64,000 bases of DNA from Quillaja saponaria (lineage: Eukaryota > Streptophyta > Magnoliopsida > Fabales > Quillajaceae). A model generated the notes under the pieces. The model was not told the origin of the DNA, made no database searches, and was given only the letters and a program-made list of their open reading frames with translations. The position numbers and the translations under genes were made by a program. Below are positions 13,731 to 26,082 of the stretch, piece after piece. The DNA is taken from the NCBI GenBank assembly GCA_029379385.1, contig CM055607.1:16368001-16432000 (forward strand), read 5' to 3'. Positions within the stretch are counted from its first letter, which is position 1. Each line of letters begins with the position of its first letter.

Positions 13731-15689
13731 AGATAGACAAGCTATTGCTATGTCAAAGTATGTACCCAGAGAACACATAGAAACTGAATCAAAATTTCAA
13801 CCAAATAGACGAATAGTTAAGCATACCACCGTAACAAATAGTGTGTTTGCTTGCCTAAAATGTCCACTTAAATAGGACAATTCAAGAATTGTTTTTAAAT
13901 TGAAATTAATAAACGTTCTTCATGTTAGATGAACATATATTAATTCATTGAAAACGATTATCAAATGAATTTCTAAGGGAATATGATGTGCAGTAAAAAG
14001 TAATTAGAAACTATCAATTAAGTTGTAGAGACATTACAAACTAATTAGAAACCACCTTTCAATTGAAAATTGAAACACTACTAACCTGTAGGTGAGAAGT
14101 ATAAATATGGATAAAATCAGTAAGACCCAACGTGTATGCACTAACCAAAATAGAATTGAATATTACAAATTAGAAACCACATTTCACTTAAAAAAAACCA
14201 TAAAACAACTATATGCAAATTTGAATGACAACATAATGTTCGAACAAAATAAGCCCAAAATCATTTCAACTCAAAAATCATAAGACAACCACATCTTTAA
14301 CATATAAACTTATTTTAACAAATTTCTAAAAAAATAGTCATATAATCTAAACCAACCCAAAATAAATTCTCAAATTCCTAACCCCATAAATTCTAAATTC
14401 TCTGACCCACAAATTCCAAAATCTTGTAATCTCATAAATTCTTAAAATCCCTACCTAATAAATTTAAAATGTTGTAACCCCACACACTTGAATGACAATA
14501 TAATAATTCAAACAACACAACCCAAAAGTCATTTAAATTAAAAAATAACAAGACAACCATAACTTTCACATATAAACTCCTTTCAACCAATTTCTCAACA
14601 AAGAAATAAAAACAAAATCATATAATCTAAACTAATAATCAATCCAAAACAAAATCTCAAATCCCTAACCCCTAATTAATCTCACAAATTACTAAATCAA
14701 TAACCCATAATTCCCTAACCTTACAAATTCTCAAATCCTTAACCCAACAAATTTTTAATTCTGAAACCCCATAAATCCATATATGTCAACGATCAAAACC
14801 CATACTCAAAAGGCATGAAAATTAAAAAAAAAAAAAGGGAAAGCACACTTGCTGGTTCTGACTAAGAAGCATGGATTGGACAGAATAGGGATGACCTGAA
14901 CAAACAAAATCTTCTAGGTCGGAGGAGGTGGCAAATACATTGACAAACCTAGACCAGAAGAGAGAGAGTAGAGAAATATAGGAGAATAGACATAATAGCA
15001 CGATGAAGAAGAAAATTACATGCAACAGGGCAGATAATTTAGAATAATCTGCATCTATCACTCTATATGTAGATATATTAAGTGGGAGACATAGTTATAC
15101 ACATTTTTTAATAACATAATATTTTATTTTTGTGTTTACCTTTACAAACACAAATAATAAAATGGCAAATGAAAATAAATTGTGAAAATGGCACTACAAT
15201 TAAACAAGTGTCTACATATGCGTTCAAATTTTTTAGGATATTATGTGCATTTGTAATTTTGTATACGCAAATAGTGATTATCTCTGTCTATCAAAAAAAT
15301 ATAATTTTAAAGAAAATCTCACGACACTTGAAATATAATTTAGAAGTATTTGTGTCTGCCAATCCAGACTCACATACATTAAGTGACAAATGCAAATACA
15401 CACATATTTAAATAAAATAATATTTATATTAGCATCTGCAAAGGCAGACACATATAATAGAACGTTAGAAGAAAATAAGCCTATGAAAAATGATACCAAA
15501 ATTAAACCATTATCGATATCTGCAAAATAGTATCTGCATATGCATTCAAATTTTTAGGACATTATATGTTTTTATGAAATTGGATATGCAAATAAATTAA
15601 TTACAGATGCAGATAGTGGTTATCTGCATCTGGATGTTTGTGCCTTCCAAAAGACAAACACAGATATGATAATTTCTTATAGTGTAATT

Positions 15690-17140
15690 TAATGGCAAAT
15701 ATTAAGTATGTTAATGGCGTTGAACAATTCTTGGAGCTTGCTTTTTGTAATTCAGCTTACGATGGACAAATTCTTTGTCCAAGTGTAAAATATTGTAATT
15801 TTTATTCAAGTGATAGGACTGAAGTTTTTGAACATTTAATATGTAAGAGTATCAATAAAAGTGTACACTGAATGAGTTTTTCATGGTTGCCTTCTATGAT
15901 GGATCTTAATAGTGGTGAATAAGACAAGTTAAACACATATAATGATATTGATGAATTATTATATAAGACCTTTAGAGATGTAGCTGAAGGGTTTGATCTA
16001 TGAGAGTGGTTGCAAGTATAGAAGGGCTAAATGTATATGCTAAGAAATTTTACAATTTGATTGAGTAGGCTAACTAGGAACTACCAGGTTGTAAGACTTT
16101 TTTAACTCATAACCAGATTGTATAACATAAAGTGTCATTATGGATGGAGTAATGTGTGATTTATAGTTTCTTGGAACTTTTGAAAGAGGCAATGCTCCAT
16201 CTTAACGTTCTTAATTCCTTTAATAAAGTTAAGAGTAAGATCAATGATAAAGGACTTCATTATGAAAAGATTGATGTTTGCCCTAGTGATTGCATACTTT
16301 ATTGGAAAAAGAACAAGCACAAAATCAATTGCCCTGTTTACAGAACTTCAAGGTGAAAATTGAATAATGGCATGCAAGAAAATGGCGGTGAGGAAACATT
16401 TATTATAAAAGCCAAGGAAATTCCAGCAAAAGTGCCTAGACACTTTCTTCTAATATTGATGCTTAAGAGATTATATTTATCTTAAAAAATAGTGACTTCA
16501 ATGGGATGACATGAAGATGAATGTCTCAAAGATAGGAAATTGAGGCATCCCATCAATGCACAAGCTTAAAAGGATTTTGACTTTTTGTACTCTGATTTTG
16601 TAGTGGATTCTCGTAACATTAGGATTGCATTGGAAAGTGACAGCTTTAACCATTTTAGGACCATGTGTGTTGCTTATAGTAATGGCCAGTTGTTTTAATA
16701 CCGTACAATTTACCCTCATCGACGTGAATGAAAGAAGAGTATTTTTTGCTTTCATTGCTTGTTCCTGGAACATCCTCCCCTGTAATGATATTAACATTAA
16801 TCTGCAATCATTAATCAAGGAACTTAAGAAACTACGTAAAAATGGGGTGGACGCTTATGATGCTTCAACCAATCAAGCATTTTATACGCAAGCAGTTTTA
16901 TTATGGACCATTAGTGACTTTTTCTGGAGATGCTAAGTTGTTTGAATGGAGCACTAAAGAAAAGTTGGCATGCCTTTGTTGCAATGATGAAACTCATTCC
17001 AAATATTTAAAGTATAGTCATAAGATGTGTTTTCTAGATCATCATGTACTTATTGATCATGAAGATATGATAAATAGTCCTTCAATGGATATACTGAATT
17101 TGGATGTGCACCTATTTTGTTATCAAAATCAATGGTATTA
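15690..17140 (+). pseudogene. Second CACTA transposase remnant, plus strand
   Basis: Starts just beyond the right end of the 8.2 kb CACTA element. The first part reads VNGVEQFLEL, YDGQILCPS and TEVFEHLICKSINKS, typical of the transposase-associated domain. Pieces in order follow: FLELLKEAM, YEKIDVCPSDCILYWKKNKHKINCPV (16156-16350), PAKVPRHF near 16420, DSRNIRIALESDSFN.F near 16605-16655, LQSLIKELKKLRKNGVDAYDAS (16800-16868) and WSTKEKLACLCCNDETHSKYL (16940-17010). Several frame changes and stops separate them. It is on the strand opposite to the transposase in the left-hand element, so it belongs to another copy. Confidence 0.75.
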
Positions 17141-17649
17141 GAACATTTAAAAGACTTTAATTTCGTCTTTGGAAAAAATGATAAAAAGAAGAAGAAAGAT
17201 GACAACAACAATTAGAGGAAGTTTATTATTATTTTTTTTTTGAGTTGCTATATTGAGAGCATAACACTTCTTGTCATCAACTTGATACAATGCACATTGA
17301 GAAAAACATATATGATAATATGATTGGGACATTGTTAGATATTCTAGACTACTTTGCAAGTGGAAGATTGGCTTATTTCGTTTTTAAGCTTTTTCAGACC
17401 TCCATTTGTCTTGTCTTCGAGTATTGGATTTACGGATCCTACCAGAAGAAGAGGATACCTCAGAAATAGATGGTAATAGATAGTAAAGGATGTCCAAACA
17501 TGGACGAGGAACGCAAACTTGGAACATGGACAAGAAGAGTTGGTTGAGTTAGAACCGGAGCTAAAGTTGAGATTGAATCTGGAGGTGCAACTTGATTTGG
17601 AATGGAAACTGGAGTATTGAGCTCTTACAAATACTACTATTGAGTTAAT

Positions 17650-18200
17650 ATGGCTATGATGGTTATTAAGGGACATGGGTATTATTTTTTCTGATCCTAT
17701 TTTGTTATCCGCTACACTTATTTACTCTAATAGTCAAAGTGCTATTCAAGTTACTCACAATAATGTTTTCCATGAACAAACAGAACACATTGAAATTGAT
17801 TATCATGTCACACACACTTATCTTACTTCGTGGCACTCTCCGACTCATTCTTGTTCATTCCTTAAACCAGATTACATATATCTTCATGAAGTCATTCTCT
17901 ACAAAAACTTTTAGCGCTTAGTTTCCAAACTCAATCTGGTATCTCATCCACCACTTGGAGTTTGAAGAGGGGGAGGGAGAGAGCGTTAGCATAAATCAAG
18001 ATATCTCAATTGATCCATGATTTATGCTGTCAAACATCTCCCTTATGTCGATAAATTAGTGATGTAATTATATGTAATTGTATTATATATTTGGTTGATA
18101 TTTAGCATAAGTTCATTATATTAGGTAGACATCTATAACATATAAATAGAGACTCTCTCTTATACATTAGAAATCATCTTAATAAATAATGCTCCTAATC
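17650..18200 (+). mobile_element. 3' end of a Ty1/copia element: RNase H tail, PPT and LTR start
   Basis: 17690-17920 encodes, in two overlapping frames, the copia RNase H C-terminus: NSQSAIQVTHNNVFHEQTEHIEID, then a frame change, then LRGTLRLILVHSL.Q and IFMKSFST. A purine tract near 17959-17985 (GAAGAGGGGGAGGGAGAGAG) is the expected polypurine tract. It is followed by GTTAGCATAAATC, a plausible LTR start. A TATA-like TATAAATAGAGAC at about 18140 fits an LTR promoter. The rest of this element is missing. 17141-17650 upstream is decayed sequence without clear homology. Confidence 0.6.
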
Positions 18201-18260
18201 AAGTTGATGGTTTCACACATAAAATTATATGAGAAATAAGATATTATTCTTAAGGTAGCA

Positions 18261-18817
18261 ATTTAACGTTGTCATTTTTGAGTTCTAGGTCTCAATTTCC
18301 ATTTTAAATCAAGGCAAATCGGTCTAGAGTTTTCTTGATAAAATTAATAAAGCTAATTCGATTATTTTCACATGCACACACTGTTGGTATTTGCAACTTT
18401 AATTTGTATGTATTATGTGCATGATGCGTTGACCTCGGCGCCACACCCACTTGGCCTAGTTGTTTGTTTGTTTCTTAAGAAAAGCAAAAAGAAACTTCAA
18501 TGCAGGAGAAGATGTCAAACTACCTGTCTCAGCTACCTCTATTAATTATTGCTAAAGGAAGTTAGAATTGAAGGAACATGAAAGTTAGAATGTCTTTGAG
18601 AAGGTTTTTTTAATTTTGATACTGAATAATTTGTTTTTGATCCAATTGTGAAGTTATTCAAAATATACATAAATTATATAAATAATATTGAATACTAAAA
18701 ATAGAAATTGTAAAGTTTTAATTTTAGATTAATTGATGTATTTTTCATAATTAATTAATCATCTGTTCCGATAATATGTGGTCCCTTATTATAGAATGTT
18801 TTATGGGGCAATGAGAA
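18261..18817 (+). repeat. Dispersed 560-bp duplication, copy B
   Basis: Direct copy of 4415-4975. It ends abruptly at GAGAA, where the TGTCACACC-ended repeat begins at 18818. In copy A the alignable sequence carries on, so copy B appears interrupted by that repeat or truncated there. Confidence 0.75.
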
Positions 18818-19960
18818 TGTCACACCTCTAAATGAGGGTATGACTGGTCGGAAAAATAAGTGTCCATATCCCTGTAACCCTGGATATGCAAGTAGTGTAC
18901 CTTATAATTTAAAAATATATTGTAATCAATATTATCAAAATATTGTATAGTTAAAATAATATCCAGTACTGACAGCGAAACATAAAATGAATTTATGAAA
19001 ATATTGGCAGAGGTTTCCCGTACAGTGGAACATACTCATAATATAAGCAAACAACCTGGATTTAAGTCAATAGTAAATTGTAATGCCATAATATACAGAG
19101 AAGCTCCGCTCCTAACAAAACAAGACAACACCATAATAAATACAATATCTATTACAACCATGCATGACACCCTAGTCGAATACAAGTACTGTCATTTACG
19201 CTCTAAGTGTGCGATTTTTGAGATATACCTTGTCGTTGCAGAGTCAGCAGGTAGCCCTATATAATGCTCAAGTGCGGTTTTCTAAAATCTAAAAAAAATA
19301 ACCACAAAAAAAAGGGTGAGTCACAAAGACTCAGTGAGTAAATCATGTACCTTACAGATACTAGCATCATACAATACAAATATCATAATTTACAACTCAT
19401 ATTCAAATCTAGTGATACACATACGTGATTATACAATAACAGTTCACTTAGTTCACCGTCCCAAAACAACAACCAAATTATACAAGCCAATTAATAATTA
19501 AGCAATCAACGAAATAAGCAAAGGGTCAACGAGTAACTCAGCTACGCACAACAATATCTCCCTCACCAGGCATTTACACACCCGCACAACAAGTTATTCC
19601 CAGTACACAAATCTATCTCATCGGGGCTGAGCACTCCAATAATTTTCAAAATAATTGTCAGAATCAGGATAGCTCATAAAATTTCAAGTTCAAATAATCT
19701 AGGTACACCTGGAATTTAATTTCAAAAATGAAAACTATTTTTTAGAAAATTTTCACGTGTTGGTCCTTATCAACCACAGTTAATGTCAATCACATATTAT
19801 CCAATTAATTCACTGAAATCACTCATTTGCTTAATTTTTATTATAGCTCATTAAATTTAAATATGCACCTAATTGCACTCAATAATCTGATAACCATAAA
19901 GCACATAAATCACTCACTAGATTAAAGGCATGATTCATCAATTTGTCTAGTCTGTGAAGA
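18818..19960 (+). repeat. Copy B of the TGTCACACC-ended dispersed repeat
   Basis: Begins TGTCACACCTCTAAATGAGG and aligns, reverse-complemented, with 2270-3430. Landmarks include CCTGTAACCCTGG near 18870, AGAAGCTCCGCTCC near 19098, GACTCAGTGAGTAAAT near 19329 and GTCAACGAGTAACTCAGC near 19526. Short in-frame stretches (18995-19264, 19316-19501) are not protein-like. An LTR or LTR fragment is the best guess. No internal retroelement proteins adjoin it in the expected places. Confidence 0.45.
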
Positions 19961-19966
19961 GTTTGA

Positions 19967-21370
19967 TTGACTATGATGAAAGCCTTTTCTCATGTTTTTA
20001 GAAATGAAGCCATAAGATTATTGCTTGCATTTGTATCTTTTAAAAACTTTTCTCTTGTTCAAATGGATGTCAAGAGTGCCTCCTTAAATGGTTTTATTAT
20101 TGAGGAAGTTTATATTGAACAACCTCCTGGTTTTGATTTTTTTTAACTATCCTGAATCATGTTTTCAAATTGAAAAATGATTTATATTGTTTGAAGCAAG
20201 TACCTTGAGCTTGGTATGAAAGACTTTAGAAATTCTTAACCAAAAGTGGATTTCAAAGAGGCTGAGTGTGATGCATATATTTTTGAGTTAGAAAAACACA
20301 CTTTAGGTGAACAAAGTGGCACAAGGCTGCAAAATATAGATGGGACTGAAGAATACTCCAATTGATGCTCTAACTGGATAGACAATTGATCCTTTAACTG
20401 AAGGCCATAATCTTCTAATGAGCTAGAAGTATGTACAAAATCATCCTATAAAACAAGTCATTAGAGATCCATCTCAAGGAGTGTCAACTATATAAAGACT
20501 CCATTCCTTATGTACCTTTGAAGTACTTCTTTCAAAATTAGAGCTAAAAAACTTTAAGGATATTGAACATGGAGAGTCATGGATTTAGGCAACGAAGAAG
20601 AGCTCATGCAATCTGAAAAGAAGTAAAATGTGGAAACTTGTTCCTAGACTAAAGAACCATCAAGTTCTTGTAAGAAAATGAGTCTTCAGGAACAATAAGG
20701 ATGAATTTAGCATTGTTTATCAGAAACAAGTCAAGGTTAGTAGCTCAAGACTATGATCAAGAAGAATGTATTGACTATAATGAAACCTTTTCTCATGTTT
20801 CTAGAAATGAAGCCATAAGATTATTGCTTGCATTTGTATCTTTTAAAAACTTTTCTCTTGTTCAAATGGATGTCAAAAGTGCATCCTTAAATGGTTTTAT
20901 TATTGAGGAAGTTTATATTGAACAACCCTGGTTTTGAATTTTTTTTAACTATCCTGATCATGTTTTCAAATTGAAAAACGATTTATATTGTTTGAAGCAA
21001 GTACCTCGAGCTTGGTATGAAAGACTTCAGAAATTCTTAATCAAAAGTGGATTTCAAAGAGGAAAAGTTAATTGATAAAACTTTGTTTACATGCATAAAA
21101 AAACATATACTAATTGCTCAAAAAATTTATGTTGATGATATAATATTTGGAGCCACAGATTAATTCTTATGCAAGGAGTTTGCTAAGAACATGTAGGATG
21201 AATTTGAAATGAGGATGATGGGAGAATTGAATTTCTTCCTTTAATCAATCCAAGTACGTCAAATATCTTATTACAAGATTTGCATTGAATACTATCAAAT
21301 TAATTAGGACTCCCATAGGAACTTCAACTAAGTTTGATCGTGATGAAAGTAGTAAGAGTGTAGACAAAAA
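19967..21370 (+). pseudogene. Ty1/copia polymerase remnant with internally duplicated reverse transcriptase segment
   Basis: Copia reverse transcriptase signatures: NKSRLVAQDYDQEE, IDYNETFSHVSRNEAIRLLL, FSLVQMDVKSASLNGFI and EEVYIEQP (20728-20934), then QVPRAWYERLQKFL near 21000-21038, IYVDDIIFGATD near 21127-21162, and MMGELNFFL and TIKLIRTPIGTSTKFD before 21345. The YVDD box is intact but frames are broken. The stretch 19967-20261 is a near-identical second copy of 20771-21062. It lies ahead of the connecting region (WRVMDLGNEEELMQ, near 20570-20612) that should precede it in an intact element. No LTRs were identified. Confidence 0.8.
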
Positions 21371-21549
21371 TAAATGCAGAAAAAATCATTGAATGCTTAA
21401 AAAAAGCTTAGACAACTACATAAAAAGTCAAAGAGCGGCAAAGAAATGTCAATAGTTGCAAAGAGTTGTAAACATCTATTCAATCCAACAGCTACAGAAG
21501 ATTCAGCTGTCATGTGATGAAAAGCATGCATTGATTAACCTACATCAAC

Positions 21550-21960
21550 AGTTGGAGCAAAACCCATTTTTTATATCAAAACCCTAAACTAATTTAACAT
21601 CTTTAACTAGAATAAACTAAAACTATCTTAAATTTCAAAAATTAAAAATAAAAGTAAAAAAAAAAAAAAAACCAATTGTTACTCATTTACAGCAAAACCC
21701 AACTTTTCGATCAAAACTCTCAACTAATTTAGCAATTATAACTAGATTAAACTAAAAATATCTTACATTTAATAACAACAAAAATTTTATTAAAAAAGAA
21801 AAACCAAAAAAAATTCCCTATTGTTACTTATATACACCAAAACCCAATTTTTCTATCAAAACTCTAAATTAATTTAACAATTATTAGAATAAAATAAAAC
21901 TATATTACATTTAACAACTTTAAAAAGAAAAAAAAAACCTCAAAAATTTCATAGCAATAT
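21550..21960. repeat. Three tandem copies of a ~140-bp AT-rich unit
   Basis: The phrase (G/C)CAAAACCCA..TTTT..ATCAAAAC(C/T)CT.AA followed by TAATTTA(A/G)CA and ACTA(A/T)A..TATCTTA recurs at about 21557, 21691 and 21836, a period of 134-145 bp. Copies differ by substitutions and by A-run length. No coding sequence. Confidence 0.7.
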
Positions 21961-22079
21961 ATATGAACCCTAATCCAAAATATTCAAATAAATAATTACC
22001 TTAAATTTTTTTACAAAATCCAATAAAATACTACAAAACACAAATAAAGATAAGAAATTAACATATTTTGTAATTAAAT

Positions 22080-22560
22080 TCGGGAAAAAAAAAACCTAGA
22101 AGATGACGGAGATGGTAGTGGCTACTAGAGCTAGCGTTGGGTAGCTCGAGGATAAGCTAGTTGGAACTATAAAGCCGGCATCAATCGGAGATGGTGGTGG
22201 TAGGTATTGGGGAAGGGAGGAGGTAGGCGCAGTCGATTCGATTAGTACTCATGGTGGACAACAAGATGTGGGTGAGGGGTATTTGGAGAAATTTTGGATG
22301 ATGAGAGGTTAGGTCTTCAGTTAGCTGTTCCTAAGAGAAACGATGTGTTTCTATGAACTTCGACTGACTCTGGAAAAAGCATCAGTTAACTAAGATAAGA
22401 CTTCGACTTCGACTGAGTTGCATCTTTAACTTACTGATTGATTTGCTTCAGTGATTTGCTTCAGTTAATTGATTCCTTTGCTTCAACTGACTGAGATAGG
22501 ATCCACTGAGACAGTTGAATTTGGAATTGAGTATTGAATTTGGAATTGAGCACACAAATG
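22080..22560. other. GC-richer island in AT-rich DNA, unassigned
   Basis: Purine-rich, G-rich sequence (GGAGATGGTGGTGG near 22187) followed by short ACTTCGACTGA/TTGCTTCAGT repeats (22340-22500). It has no long open frame and no splice-supported exon. It may be the end of a transposable element. It cannot be classified. Confidence 0.35.
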
Positions 22561-25500
22561 CATGGCGATTATATCAAATTAATGTTGATGACTTGATGAA
22601 GGATTTAATTAAAAAAAATAAAATTGAAATGTTACCATATTCAATGAGAAAAAAAAAATCTTAACCATCAAAGTTAAAATAATTAATAGGCCTAGCAATA
22701 GTATATGTACGTCGTAGGACAGAAATTAATCACATACTATTTCTTAGTGATCAGTAGGTCCAAGGAATGCACATCTTAAAAAAGTGTTGTAAAACTAATT
22801 AAAATACATTTTTGTGGTGCAGAATAGTACCTTATCAATTTAATTACACCGTATGATGAGCTGTCTTTTGTAAGGTTTTTCATCAATAAATTAATATAAA
22901 TGATACAGGCACATAGCCATGCATGACTCCTGCACTGTTTACTTCCATACCCACCTACAATGAATAATGGGTGGTTCATCTTTTTAATTTTCATAAATGT
23001 AAAAGTTGTTAGCTATATAGATGTGAAGTTCTTGCAAGACATGACAATTAAACGGTTCAAATCATAATCTGATACAATTTGAATTAAGATATTAAATTTT
23101 GATTTGAACAATTAATATATAATTATATTTGAGTGTGATTTAAATTTTTGTATTTTTATTCCTAGTCTTTTATATATTTTTGTGCTTATTTGTAAATCAA
23201 TTCAAATGTGTCCAACCCAAATTCAATATGATACAAGGACACACTTACCTGATTTGGTTGAGTCTTAAATTCAATATGATACAATGACTCAAGTACTTGA
23301 TTTGGTGAGTCTTCTGTCCAGCTCGACAAATGAATTAAATTGTTATCCCTAACTAGTTGATTCGATACAGATGCATACAAAAGTACATAATCTAATTAAA
23401 CCGTAGACGGTACAAAAATATGGTCAACTTGAGGTGGATGCTAGACATATATGATCACATTAAAATATTTGTTATCTTTTTAAAACATTTAAATCATATC
23501 ATATATACATATATATATTTAGTAGAAAACATTTAGATTATACCTACTTCTAACATGAATTTTGAGTGAAAGTGATTGTTCTCATTTTAATACCCAAGAA
23601 TTTGAGTTAATAATAAACACAAATCATGAATCTTAGTCTTTTTATATTATTTTTTATAATTATATTTTCTACCAGTAATAAGTTTTCGTTTACCAATTGC
23701 ACTTTGTCGTTTAGTATCTCAGTAAGACAATTTGTTATTGTACAATATTTGTGACAATAATTTATTTAGCTTTCTTTTGAGTTATTAATTTTTTTTATTT
23801 GTAGTTTGATTATTATTTATAGAGTTGTCAATTTATATTTATTCTATCATCTGTACCACATTATAACCATGATAAAAATTTCTAGATCCGACTCCCTGTA
23901 TGTAAACAAATTATAAGGCAAAAGTTACTTGGACAAAGAAGCAGGGGACAAATATATGAATATTTATATACCTAGTCACTCTCATTCACTCTTGTCTGGT
24001 TTCTTCTGTTTCCTCCTATGAACTTTTGTCCCATTTACACAATGACCCATCACGTGTTTCGACTTTTCCACTTCTTAGAGTTAAATATCATCATCATCAA
24101 TATGGTTGACAAATAGTTTACGTTTGTGTTGTGTAACATAATATATGCTGTATGCATGAGTCCAAATGTATTAAATTAATTATTATTATTTTATTTATAA
24201 AATATAAAAAATTAAAAGTTGTGTGTTTTGGACAAATACCCAATATTATATCTCAAACTTCTATCCAAGTATTCACGTCCACGTGTGGTGGCACCCTATT
24301 AATTCAAATGCTTATTCAAGGGCATATGAGTAATTACACAGGCCAGTCCTACCACGAGGCATGACCAAGTGGAAGAAAGAGACGGAAGGGTCACTGAGTG
24401 AAGTGGCACGATCAAGACATGGTGATGGACTTTCGGGAAGATGGGCTCCACCGTTTTCAGATTTTTGCCCGAAACTTATCATTTCTTGAGACCAAGAATT
24501 TTCTCTTCTTTTTCTGTTTTGTTTTTGAAAAAGAGGAAGAAAATATTATATATTTTTACGATCTGGGCGTACACTTTTTGATATTGTATCAATTGAATTA
24601 GCAAACGAATTTTCTTCTAAATCAACTTTTTTTCAAAAAAATTGTCTCCAAGACATAATTATCTTCTTAATAGTCACAAAAGCATTGTAATTAATAAAAT
24701 AATCAATTATTCATTTGCTCATATCAGTTTGAAAGACCTTTTAAATATTGTCTTCATAAAGAATGATTTTTTTTTTTAACATTACTTAATAAAAAATATA
24801 TATATGTATAGTATCTCTATATCCTTTCAATTATAAATTTAATATCAATCGGGACTCGTATTGCTTGAATTAACAAGAATTTTTTTTATGAACTCGAACT
24901 CATGACATAGCAAAATAAAATATATATACACTGGATTACCAAAAACTAACCTAAGTTTTTTTAATTAATTAGTAGTAAAACTTACTCACAAACTCACCAC
25001 CACCACCAAAAATTTGCCTTTATCTTTTAACATCAACAACTAGTTCTTACATATATATTTTGATTGGTGTTTTAAAAGTATTTGTTAAATAATGGAAAAT
25101 CTTCTCTATGCATTAATTTGTAATTGTGGCCCTACAAAGTTCAATAATTTTTGTAATCGTAACCCTTAGGATATGTCTTTTGCATGAATTTGTTCTCTAG
25201 TTACATTGGTTAAAAAATAAAGATAAAGAGAGTAAGAAAATAAGGAAATCATAAAATCAACAAAAACATGTGTCAATATACAAAATGTAAAACATAATGT
25301 AATGCCTACATATTTTGGCAAGTATGGTATAAAATATTTTTGGTTTGCTTTTATGATTGAGATAAAATTACTTCACAGTATTTTGTTTTAATTATACCTT
25401 TAATCAATTGAATAATTAATAATCAATATTTTAAAATTATTAAATATTTTTAGAAAAATATCCTGCATGCTAATTAATTTATAATTTGGCTACTCTAATT

Positions 25501-25815
25501 AAGCTTAATGCTTGGCACTACCACTACAATAAATATTGTAATTATCAGCATTTAATATATTCGAAAACTAACAAATTTTAGTTATGCATCATCATACGAA
25601 TAGTTAAGGTGGCATATATCAATTTTTTTTAATCTTTATTTTTGTAATTAATAATAATTTTAATAATAAATGCATCATCATATAAATTCAAAACTTTAAT
25701 TGAAATTAATACATTGAATTCCAGTATTTATAATTATTATTAAATGAATTTTTTTAATGAGTATCCTAAATGCACTTGTTAAGGTTTTATATATAAATTT
25801 GTAACATTGGCTTTT
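22561..25815. other. AT-rich intergenic sequence
   Basis: No exon or RNA gene recognised. Contains a short direct repeat around 23218-23310 (AAATTCAATATGATACAA with GATTTGGTTGAGTC, two copies about 57 bp apart) and TA-rich stretches. Open frames here are short and of simple composition. Confidence 0.5.
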
Positions 25816-25987
25816 CTAATGGGTGCCCAAAGGAGTAGTCATTTGTTATAGTCATTTGAAATTGAAACTTTCTACAAGTAGTAATCTATGCAATAAATAA
25901 CATTAAAATATCAACTATCATAATAAATATTACAAATTTTCTATTTATAAAAGCTTAACAAGTGCCCTTTGGGCACCCGTTAGATAA
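25816..25987. mobile_element. Small MITE-like element with GGGTGCCCAAAGG inverted ends
   Basis: TCTAATGGGTGCCCAAAGG at 25816-25834 is mirrored by CCCTTTGGGCACCCGTTAGA ending at about 25984, giving 18-19 bp imperfect inverted repeats around a 170-bp AT-rich body. GCACTTGTTAAG, which continues the right-hand repeat inward, is also present just outside the left end near 25771. A second, partial copy may therefore abut it. Target duplications are not clear. Confidence 0.6.
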
Positions 25988-26082
25988 ATCCTTGTAACAT
26001 TTATTACAATAGTTTATCATAATTTCAACATTATTTAATGCATAACTTCCTACTTAAAAAAAATTAATTTTTCAATATTATG

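Larger units (their letters stand above)
7497..15684 (-). mobile_element. CACTA (En/Spm-type) DNA transposon, 8.2 kb, decayed
   Basis: The left end reads CACTACAATAAATTATAG. The right end, read on the other strand, is CACTATAAGAAATTATCA, so the termini are imperfect inverted repeats starting with the diagnostic CACTA. Subterminal regions (7500-7930 and 15400-15670) carry many ATCTGCATCT/GCAGATGC-type motifs in both orientations, as expected for transposase binding repeats of this superfamily. Flanking trinucleotides are TAT (left) and TAA (right), so the usual 3-bp target duplication is not clean. Remnants of TNP2-type transposase and a DUF4216 region lie on the minus strand (11970-13730). 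The interior also holds a 168-bp tandem array and a SINE. Non-autonomous in its present state, with many stops. Confidence 0.8.
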
